A stretch of DNA of 64,000 bases from Simmondsia chinensis (Eukaryota > Streptophyta > Magnoliopsida > Caryophyllales > Simmondsiaceae). The DNA is taken from contig JAGTTD010000013.1 in assembly GCA_018398585.1 (NCBI GenBank), positions 5,304,492-5,368,491 of the forward strand, in the 5' to 3' direction. Within the stretch, counting starts at the first letter, position 1. Every line of letters starts with the position of its first letter. This document shows positions 55,795-64,000 of the stretch, one piece after another. The notes under the pieces were generated by a model that saw only the letters and a program-made list of their open reading frames with translations, searched no databases and was not told the DNA's origin. A program made the translations under genes and the position numbers.

Positions 55795-56088
55795 TGTTAG
55801 AGTATAAAACCAATCTTGGACCTTCACCCATCAGCTTAAGCTTTTGGGATAGATAGTTCCTTGACATGGTATCAGAGCCTTGATGACCAAGAGGTCAGGA
55901 GTTCGAATCTCAACAGCCCCCACTTTCAATATTACAAACAATTAAGCACAACATAAAAGGTGGGCCTATGCATTATCCACGCTTTAAGCCCAAACAGGCA
56001 TTTGCGTGAGGGGGCATGTTAGAGTATAAAACCAATCTTGGACCTTCACCCATCAGTTTAAGCTTTTGGGATAGATGGTTCCTTGACA
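55795..56088 (+). mobile_element. TRIM, full length
   Basis: 294 bp. Two 72-bp terminal repeats, 55795-55866 and 56017-56088, start TGTTAGAGTATAAAACC and end TTCCTTGACA. The 5-bp duplication TAAAA is at 55790-55794 and 56089-56093. Primer-binding site TGGTATCAGAGCC follows the first repeat, and a GAGGGGGCA purine tract precedes the second. The two repeats differ at only about two positions. Confidence 0.95.
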
Positions 56089-56306
56089 TAAAATAATATT
56101 GCCAGATTTAAGTTTTTCAACTTGAGATATTGGGAGGTAAATTCTACGTTCAAATTAAGGTGTGGTAGGATTTATGTTAAGGGGTCCCTATTTCCCCTTA
56201 TGTGCTTGTGATTGTCATAACAAAGCACAACCCACTTGATAAATTGAAGTTCTACTTTAAAGCTCATATCTCACACATTGATAGTTTAGAGGAGGGAAGG
56301 ATGGTT

Positions 56307-56487
56307 GATCATGTAGGTCGATGTCTTGAGTAGTCGTGTTTGAGGCTTGTGTTTTGCCTGTTTTTATTTTTCTCCCTGTGTTTTTTTGTTGTCTCTTGTG
56401 GCCCTTATTCTTCTACGGATGGACTCATGTCTCGCTTAGTCGAGTGGCCTGCTATGTATCGTGACCTTGTCGCTAATTACCGAAAAA
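56307..56487 (+). mobile_element. 5'-truncated LINE insert
   Basis: 181 bp ending TTGTCGCTAATTACCG and A6. A perfect 19-bp duplication AGAGGAGGGAAGGATGGTT is at 56288-56306 and 56488-56506. It shares its 3' module with 36530-36703 and 30100-30180. Confidence 0.88.
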
Positions 56488-56509
56488 AGAGGAGGGAAGG
56501 ATGGTTTAT

Positions 56510-57120
56510 ATATAACTTTGTAAAGACAAGGACTTGAATTAAGAATGAAAGAATAGTAAGGACCAAACGGGTATATGTACAAGCCTCGTAAAACCGCGCC
56601 TCTTCCATTAATTGTATGACCGTTGGGAACTTAAAGACGCACCTCACACACCCCCTCATGGTGACTGTTTAGAGATTGCAGCTCTTCCAACAGTCATCAT
56701 TCCTATCTTTAAATACCGTTTTTTGACAGCCTTCCCATCATTGAAAAAAATCAAATCTCCTCTCTTCTTTTTCGGCTGTTTTCTTCTCTAACATCTAAGT
56801 CTAGGCAAAGTTCTCTCGGCATCCCACCCTACTTCTAACGAGTGCACGTTGAAGGTCGGATCGCGTTAATCCTAGAGGAAGGTTGCCGGTTGCTCTGTTT
56901 GCACCCAAGCAATAGCGAAATCATCTTTTAGGACAATGGCTTATACCACGGCGCGGTTATTTGCTTTGTAAGATCTTTCCTCTATATCAATTTCGTTGCT
57001 GTGTTTGATTGTTTACTGTTTTTGCTTATTGATTATCACGGAGGACTTTCAAGGTATTATGTGTCAGGAAACTTGAGATCCTTGGTTTTGATATTAGTAA
57101 AGGTTTTGGCGCACTAGGCT
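56510..57120. other. Intergenic; possible promoter and first exon
   Basis: A CTTTAAATACC TATA-like box is near 56710 and a pyrimidine-rich leader at 56755-56800. An ATG at about 56937 (MAYTTARLFAL) is followed by GTAAGATC, a good donor consensus. No downstream exon could be matched, so this is only a candidate gene or LTR-leader fragment. Confidence 0.25.
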
Positions 57121-57129
57121 AACTTATTT

Positions 57130-57720
57130 GAGCTTTGTTCATCACCTTATCATCTTTTGTAGTGGTGAGCTAGCCGATGTGACTAGGGTTTGGGAGGCTA
57201 TAGACCATTTAGCGGATTTGTGGGGGCTTGCCTTGAATGCTACGGAGAGCGTTGTCATTGTCTCTTGGGTGGATTTTGCGATGCAATATGAGATTTTTTA
57301 CTGACTTTATGATTTTATCTCAGTCAGATATCTAGGGTTGTTTATCACATTATGGTTGCAATTTATGGACTGAAATATGCTCATTGATCACATCCTTGCT
57401 CGTATTCACATGTAGACTTCTCGTTAGCTTTCTTATGTTCGCCATTCAATCTATTGGTCACCATTCAATTTCAGTGATTACTGAGATCGAGCCCATCTTA
57501 GTAGTTTTCTTCAAAGAGGCACTTTATTCTCCTTAGGGTAGGACAATATTTCTTAGAGCGTTTTGTGTTACCCCAGGCATGAGGGAGGCCTTGGGATTTG
57601 GTGTCTTGCTGAGTGGAATAAAGCCTTGATTATGAAGCACCTTTGGATTTACTCATTGACTCTTTGTCCTTGTGGCCCCATTTGGTTCATGAGAATTTTC
57701 TTTGTGGGGGCAGTTTCAGG
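57130..57720 (+). pseudogene. L1-type LINE reverse transcriptase C-terminal remnant
   Basis: Across several frames the sequence spells the end of a plant LINE ORF2: GELADVTRVWEAIDHLADLW, LALNATESVVIVS, RYLGLFIT, LIDHILARIHM, RHEGGLGF and EWNKALIMKHLW, then a zinc-binding RT-associated region. Multiple stops and frameshifts make it non-functional. The upstream endonuclease and RT catalytic core are absent. Confidence 0.82.
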
Positions 57721-57892
57721 ACAACCAGTATTTTAAATTTTGCTTCCTTGTGTTAATGTTATATTCTTGAGGCTACGGATCTTTCTCCCAGGCTTTCGAG
57801 TGTTTCCCGTTCTCCTTCCTTGAGTTAGTGCCAAATAAAGTACATAAAAATTACGGCATAAATAATCGCATTTAAAGAAGACAAGTTGTATC

Positions 57893-57995
57893 TTACATAG
57901 TGAAACCCTTTTGTCTGAAGCAGGAGCTTTCAACGAGAATATTTTCTACGTTACCATAACAGGACATGGTATAGCAAGTGGGATTGTGTCATATA
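57893..57995 (-). repeat. Dispersed repeat pair, copy 1
   Basis: GTGAAACCCTTTTGTCTGAA, GAGAATATTTTCTACG and ACAGGACATGGTATAGCAAG match, in diverged form, 59322-59425 (GTGAAACCTTTTTGTCTAAA, GAGAAATTTGCCCATGG, ATAGGACATAATGCAACATG). The orientation label is arbitrary and the identity of the repeat is unknown. Confidence 0.45.
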
Positions 57996-57999
57996 TAAG

Positions 58000-59270
58000 T
58001 GAGGCTAAATAGGTCATTTTATACACATGTTTGACTGTAAATAATTCAAGCTAAGTCTCTAGCTCTCGATACTTGTCATCAGCATTTTCCTTAGCTTGAA
58101 ACTTGCCAAATTTGAAGACTTTAATTTGGTTATGAGTTCGGCTCTTTGTGAACATGATTTCAGCTTATTTCAGCTGTACTCAAATAGGACTCAACAACCG
58201 TGAACATGACCTCAAATATTTTAGGCTAATCAAGGCTCAAGTTGTCCTCCTTCGGGTATATCTAAAGCCATAATTAACCCAAAAGTGGCTCATTAACTCA
58301 TGGGCTGGCTTAACTGAGATTGAGTTCAAAACTAGTTATTACATCATTGCAAAATAACTAGCTAGCTCGAGATGGTCGATGAGCCATATAGGCTTCTTTA
58401 CATTTTACATCTGTAGATGATTCAATATTTGAAAGGTATCCAAAATAAAATGCTTTTTATATTCTCTTTTTCATGTATATGTTTGTAACTCGAGTTACAA
58501 TACTCGGTGTAAGTCATGTTTCATAATCGAATGTAACTACTACCTTTTTCACATCATATTTTGTTATTTTCCTTATATCTTTAGCATCATACAACTTATT
58601 TCATATCGTATCATTATTTATATCCTGAATTTTAAAAGTGAGAAATTCTTTTTTTAATTTCTAATTTTAAATTTTTATCCAAATTTTAAAGAAGCAGAAA
58701 AAAAAAAATCAAAAGTAAATACAATTCTCTCCAAAATCTATTTTTACTTTCTTAAAAATTAAAATATAAATAAAGAACACCAAACGAACTACTATTTTTC
58801 CGCGGCAGAAAAATTTTAGATTGGTCAGCGATTATGACATTGATATGCTCACTTCCTCATTCACACCCATTTCTGTTTATCAAAATGAAATCATCTTCTT
58901 TTTTCGTCTTCGTAATCCTTCAAATTTAGAACTCTAAAAGTCCTTAAGAGTATAGGTGATAAACGACAACCATATCAGTCTATAAGAAAAGAATCAAAAG
59001 ATCCTCACATTATAGATTACAAGCCATCTCCACCCGAAAACACTGCCTAAACCCTTTAGATACCATGTCATTTTTCCAATAGATATCAGTATCACATTCT
59101 ATTTGAAATTCCGTTGAACCATAAGCCCGATCCATAGAAATGTGGTTTTCAAAACCAACTAGCATTTAATAAAGTAGTTCATTAACTTTATATACTGATC
59201 GCTTTTCCTTTCACAATTCAGTAATAGACACTTTAATTATACTCACACGTGAAGTTCTCAAAATTTTAGG
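58000..59270. other. Intergenic, repeat remnants
   Basis: 58040-58400 carries GAGCTCGAG/CTCAAG words of a decayed hAT-like element. No gene was recognised. Confidence 0.3.
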
Positions 59271-59321
59271 TCGTTTTCATTGACATGAAGAAAGGACAAA
59301 AGGGGATGACAAATGGTCATG

Positions 59322-59425
59322 AGGCCATGTGAAACCTTTTTGTCTAAAATAGCATCCTCCATAGAGAAATTTGCCCATGGTTTTCCATAATAGGACATAA
59401 TGCAACATGCATGTGGCTTTGTCCT
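59322..59425 (-). repeat. Dispersed repeat pair, copy 2
   Basis: Diverged partner of 57893-57995, about 1.3 kb away in the same orientation. Confidence 0.45.
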
Positions 59426-59469
59426 TCCCTGAGTGGTTAGAAACTCGGACTTGACTTCTTATCAACTGT

Positions 59470-60400
59470 CAAGTCGATTCAGGTTAAATCTCTTCGTTAG
59501 ATGTAAACAGTTATTTGGAGCCACTCACCCGGCACTGCTAGCCCTACTCTATTCTTTTGCAAGTAGACAAGCTATTTTTTAATATTTGAGCTCAAATCCA
59601 AGTAATGAATCAAAATTTAGAGTCAAATGACTCTCAAACAGAGGAAAGCGGAGCTCTCGGCAAATAACCTTGGCGGCTTTCCAAGAACGAAGCCTAAGTA
59701 GTGAACAAACCACAAGAAAAAAATAAAAAAGAAACCCAGGACTTATAATAACTCACAAATTAGCAACGAAAGGAATAATTGCAAATAGGCTCTCCAATCT
59801 TAACAAGAAAATAATGACACAACTATCACCATCAATGAAAGCAACTAAATTACGTCCAAAATATCCACAAATTAAAATCCTATCAGCTCCAAAACCCTCC
59901 TCGCCTGAACATTACACATAACTGCCAAAACCAATACAGTGGACCCAGAAGTAGGCAAACTTTAGAGTACTTGAAAAGTAGGTAAGCTATCCCAAACACC
60001 CCAGTACCAATACACACACACCCAGGCGTGCACAAACTTAATTGGCTACTTCGAATTTGTAACGCAAATTCAATTTGGTATAAAACCCTGTTCAGTTCGT
60101 ATACAGGTGTCAAATGTCAATTTCCTGAACTGAGTTTAACCACGGCAAAACTACAAAGACGACCCTACAATGGGAGATGGTCCATGCATGCCTAGTAGGT
60201 GAGGTACAATATTTTTTCAAGTGGTTGTAAGGCAAATTGGTATCGTTGTCTTATGTGTATGTGTGTGGTTAACAAAAATGGAGCACCCACATTTATGTCC
60301 ATTACTTACATTGATTTGCCTTCTCTACAAATTGTCTGTGGTGGACAAGCTCTTAAATTATGATGCTTGTCATATCAATAATTTAATTTTAGCACTACAA
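59470..60400. other. Intergenic, nothing recognised
   Basis: No gene or classified repeat could be supported. Confidence 0.3.
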
Positions 60401-60487
60401 GAATTTTTTTTTATTTTTTATAATTGAGAAGAAAAAATTTTACCCATGCGGAAAGAAAAAAATTTACCCATGCGGACGTTTCAGTTG

Positions 60488-60642
60488 ATGGTGCCTCCTA
60501 TTCATGCGGTCATCGTCTAGGCATCAAAAGTTCGATTCTCGCTAAGGATATACTCATGACTTACTTGTTCATGGGGATTGTGGGCCTCCTTATGGGCCGA
60601 GGTTGGTTGGGCAACACACTCCCTTGTTATCCAAAAAAAAAA
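60488..60642 (+). mobile_element. Possible tRNA-derived SINE with poly(A)
   Basis: GATGGTGCCTCCTATTC start, B-box-like AAGTTCGATTCTCGC, an internal GGGCCTCCTTATGGGCC palindrome and A11 at the end. No sure target duplication. Confidence 0.45.
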
Positions 60643-61383
60643 GAGTTAGTAGAAGTACATGAGAGTTATTTTCTAATAGAGAAAAATAAAGAACAATGAA
60701 AGTAAGAAATTAGTACATCAAAAAGGAAAGGGTAAATTATATATTAGTACTTCGAGATTTAGTGTACTAATTTTTTAGTCTATAAACTTTATGAAATAAT
60801 ATGTTAATCCAAAAAGTTACATATATTTAATAATATAGTTCAAATACTAAAGTGTAAGTGTGTAAAATAGACTCCGATTTTAATTTTTTTACATCGTTGT
60901 TTGGACTATTTTATTGAATATATGTAACTTTTAGACTAAAAAATTATTTCATAAAGTTTGTGGATTAAAAAATTAATAAATTAAACTTCGTGATACTAAT
61001 ATGTAGTTTATCAAAAAAAAAAAAATCCTTAAATAAGAAGCGTAACATGGGCAAAGTTGTGCAATAATCGCTTTGACCAGGGTCCGTAGTTGAAGGCATT
61101 GCCTCATAAGGAAACTGTAGAGCATAAGGACTCCTTAATCTCTACAGTTGCAGACCGCCCTCAAAGCTAAGTTTCATGTTTGCCCAGTCTTGTTCTTTGT
61201 GCTTAACTTGATTTGACATTGGCATTTTGATATTTTGCTTTTCTTCTTCGAATGGAAGAATTCGTGTAATTTTTGAGGATTTCATCCTCTTTTTTACGTA
61301 ACCAAAAAAAAACATAGTGAACACTCTAGTTTTGGATCCAATCTAAGGTAATGGGATTTGTGGGTGACCCGCCCGAGAGTAAG

Positions 61384-61690
61384 CACTACAAGAAAAATGA
61401 TTGTTATTGCCAAACATACGTGGCTAAAATTATTTTGGACAACGATAATTATTGTAACAAGATTGTTACATATGGTCTCGTTGTGACATGTTTTTTATAA
61501 CATATTTGTTGATGACAATGAGATCATATGCAACATAGTTTCACAAAAATATTTATCGTTAAAAATACTAGTTTGATAAGGACAATTATAGTTGGATTAA
61601 TTGTAAAATTCTAAAATTGACAACTAACCATGCGTACGACAGTTGTTATCACTACAAAAATGTTACTTTTACAATAACAATTGTCGTTCC
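61384..61690 (+). mobile_element. CACTA-type terminal sequence, truncated
   Basis: CACTACAAGAAAAATGATTG at 61384 is the canonical CACTA (En/Spm) end. A second CACTACAAAAATG in the same direction is at about 61652, and a CACTACAAGAATTTT at about 60393. No matching right end (TTTTCTTGTAGTG) was seen in the window, so the element is truncated or ends outside it. Confidence 0.6.
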
Positions 61691-62147
61691 TATATGAATA
61701 TATTTATAAATTATATATCTTTTTTTTTTTTTGCAGATCCATTTATAAAGATATATTATGATTAAATATAATAAAATTTTTTTCTCGAAATATTTTAATA
61801 TCAATGAAACATTTTTTTTTAAAAAATTATCAGCAAAGCATACAACAAGGTGTGAGAGTACATGAAAGATATTTTATGTTGCAATATCTTAGGACAAGCT
61901 TGGTATTTTTTTTATTTGCGTTTAATTTTGGATTTTGAAAAACCAAAAATCAAGGAAGAAAATAGCTTTTTATGGCTTTTGTTTCCTACTTTTAATTTTT
62001 ATTCAAAATTAAAAAATAAAAAAAATCAGAAAAATTATTTTCAAGACATAGCTTTTGTTTTTAAAAACATAAAAACTTAAATAGAAAATGATACCAATTC
62101 AGTCTTCATATATCGTGGAGGTCCGAACGACCATTAGAGAAATGATA

Positions 62148-62460
62148 ATAGGCCTCGTTTGGTTATCAGGAAGAAAATGCAAGAAATTGGAATTTATTGG
62201 AAGTGGGCATTTGCCTTCTTGTTTAATTACCAAGAAATTGGTAAAACATGAAAACGAAAATTATTTATCTATTTTCAATTCTTTTAAAACATAAAAAGTA
62301 ACTTATCTACAACTCTAAACTCTCAGATAAATTCTAATTTCTTGGTTTTTAACTAGTCTAGCAAAGAAAGTCCTATTTTCTATACATGTAGCCAAATACA
62401 AAAAATTAAATTCCTGAAAAATAAAACATTTTGTAAAAATTAATTAAATCATAACATTAA
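62148..62460. mobile_element. MITE of the GGCCTCGTTTGG family
   Basis: AATAGGCCTCGTTTGGTTATC at the left. AATTCCTGAAAAATAAAAC and TTGTAAAAATTAATTAAATC toward the right recall the interiors of 37631 and 62812. Confidence 0.45.
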
Positions 62461-62811
62461 AATTGGTGGTTAAGTCCAAATCAAGGAATTAATACTGGAG
62501 ATATTAAATATATTTAAGGCGCTAGCTACCACATGCCAACCTATATGCCTGTTTTATTATTCTAATAATAATAATTTGACCATATTAAATTTATATTTAT
62601 ATTAAAATATAACAAATTATTTAAATATTGTTGAAGTGTGAAATTGTAATTTTAATTTCAACAGATCAAAAGAATAATAAAACTAAAATTATAGATTTCA
62701 AGTTCAATCTTAACTCGTTGAACTGGATCTAACTATTTCAAAATTTTAAGATAATGGGTTCTTTCAATAAATAAAGAGGTTTCAATACATAAAGAGGTTA
62801 GAGAAACAAAG

Positions 62812-63153
62812 GCCTCATTTGATTTGCAGGACGTAAAAGTAAAAAGTAGAAATTTATGCAAAGTACGGTTTTGACTCTTGTTTGGTTGGCAGAAAATATG
62901 AAGAATACAGGAAATAAAAATTGCTAACCAATTTTCAAGTTCTTCAAAAAGAAGAAAGTAACTTACCTAGTCCCCCTGATAAGTTCTAATTCTTTCGTTT
63001 TAAACTAATCTCACTAAAGAATTTTTATTTTCCATCTTGACAACCAAATATTTTTTACCTACTTTCAGGAAAGTTGACACGAAAATTGAATTCCCATTAA
63101 ATGTAACTTCCTGTAAAAATTTAATTCATGTGGCAACCAAAAGAGGCCAAAGT
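62812..63153. mobile_element. MITE of the GGCCTCATTTG family
   Basis: AAAGGCCTCATTTGATTTGC at the left and GTGGCAACCAAAAGAGGCC at the right are inverted. AACTTCCTGTAAAAATTTAA is in the right arm. It appears to be a composite of two copies, because TCTTGTTTGGTTGGCAG recurs at 62877. Confidence 0.6.
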
Positions 63154-63216
63154 TTTCAAGAAATTTAAAGCAAAATAATATGAAAAGAATATGTGAGGAC
63201 AAAGTGCTGCAAACTT

Positions 63217-63400
63217 TTTTTTTTGTTTTTTTTTTTTTTTTTTGGAAACAGAACAACTCCCGAAGACAGAACTTACATAGAACCAGAAAAAGCTGGAAAC
63301 TAGATGAGACAGAGGCACACAATATGCAAAGCTGGGCCATGGAAGGATCTAGCCTTGAGACTTCTAGCTTTGCTAAATAGCAGCGGATCTAGATTGGAAA
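63217..63400 (-). mobile_element. Possible minus-strand retroposon 3' end
   Basis: An interrupted T run (63217-63243) is followed by less AT-rich sequence (CCCGAAGACAGAACTTAC), which on the minus strand would be a retroposon ending in poly(A). Family unknown. Confidence 0.3.
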
Positions 63401-63445
63401 GACCGAGGGTGTGGGCCCGACCCACATTTTGTTTATGTGTGTGTG

Positions 63446-64000
63446 TCTATATATATAGGGCATAAGTCCTATGAGAGGGTGAGAATGAGACCAAATAAAT
63501 AGTTCAAAATTCACCCTCTTATCTTTCACTGTTTACAACAGCCATTCCCTGTATATATAATACCCAAATGATTGGCTCGGAAAACATTGGTGCTTCAACT
63601 GCTCCACAAGGCGGCTAATTAATTCTTCACCCTTTTATCTTAATTTTTTTCCATCATTGAAAATCTTCTTATAATAATTTAAAAAAAAAAAATAGATATT
63701 TCCTTATCTGCTAATCTAAAAAGATTATTAGAATGACAATTTCCTTCCATAATACCAAATGCAACTCCAATGATTACGGTAGACTATTATCGCAATTTCT
63801 ATAATTGTAACATGGTACTTAATTATGTTATATATATATATATAGACCGGCAGTTAATACCGGTCATGAGAGTGCGGGTGTTACAATTTGGGACCATATC
63901 TCCTCCTTGTTCCTCTCATAATTTAGCGAGCTAAAGTTTTAGGTTTTCCTCTTTTGAAAGGGCGGCCTTAAGGCAGGAGGCTCTACTATATATATATATA
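63446..64000 (+). other. Window end; possible Helitron-like 5' end
   Basis: TCTATATATATAGGGCATAAG then GTCCTATGAGAGGGTGAGAA recalls 5' ends of some plant Helitrons. No 3' CTRR hairpin end was identified, and the stretch ends in a TA repeat at the window edge. No gene. Confidence 0.25.

Noticed and set aside
1..64000. CRISPR arrays, bacterial operons or phage-like systems
   Set aside because: Introns, TATA boxes, plant gene families and plant retroelements show eukaryotic nuclear DNA. No regularly spaced short repeats were found.

Overview
The window is nuclear DNA of a flowering plant, probably a eudicot. It is AT-rich and gene-poor, with intron-bearing genes of plant families (SMP-type LEA, DUF1677, HSP20-like, VOC/glyoxalase) and many plant transposable elements: a Ty1/copia element, TRIMs, solo LTRs, L1-type LINE remnants, MITEs, a CACTA end, and SINEs with a tail resembling the angiosperm 'Angio'/Au-SINE tail. 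I cannot name the species.

Only four genes look intact, all on the minus strand. (1) At 551-2459 is a two-exon seed-maturation-protein LEA gene with a GC-AG intron that holds a TRIM. (2) At 8229-12628 is a four-exon single-domain VOC/glyoxalase-like gene. Its exons join in frame into 144 codons, but its introns carry a solo LTR, a TRIM and hAT-like sequence. (3) At 20225-20632 is an HSP20-like (alpha-crystallin-domain-like) gene. (4) At 42787-43170 is a DUF1677 gene whose 5'UTR/core promoter is made of simple-sequence tracts. Broken coding remnants are the copia gag-pol (14747-18705), a LINE reverse transcriptase tail (about 57130-57720) and an RNase H-like fragment (about 37148-37372).

The most striking content is a SINE family whose body is 5S rRNA and whose 3' half is an Angio/Au-SINE-like tail. 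There are about fourteen copies on both strands, ten with a 5S-derived head, several bounded by 14-22 bp target-site duplications. They form a graded series. One copy (55110-55367) keeps the whole 5S outline and a TTG-repeat tail. One (55432-55675) is intermediate. The rest have a remodelled 5S start, have lost the 5S 3' end, and mostly end in TTCC-like tails. These are retroposed elements, not 5S rRNA genes.

Layout: 0.5-2.9 kb LEA gene with TEs in its intron and promoter; 5.4-7.8 kb SINEs and a solo LTR; 8.2-12.7 kb VOC gene; 14.25-19.2 kb copia element; 19.8-21.4 kb tandem repeat, HSP20-like gene and MITE; 22.7-25 kb MITEs and SINEs; 26-34 kb MITEs, two SINEs and a clean hAT-like element; 34.8-36.5 kb internally deleted LTR element and two SINEs; 37-41.5 kb RNase H remnant and MITEs; 42.5-45.4 kb DUF1677 gene and nested MITEs; 46-52 kb SINEs and TGTTAAAT-type repeats; 53.9-56.5 kb GC-rich hAT-like element, inverted SINE pair, TRIM and LINE tail; 57-64 kb LINE remnant, CACTA end and MITEs. 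The genes form no operon or pathway; the shared theme is repeated TE insertion around and inside small genes.
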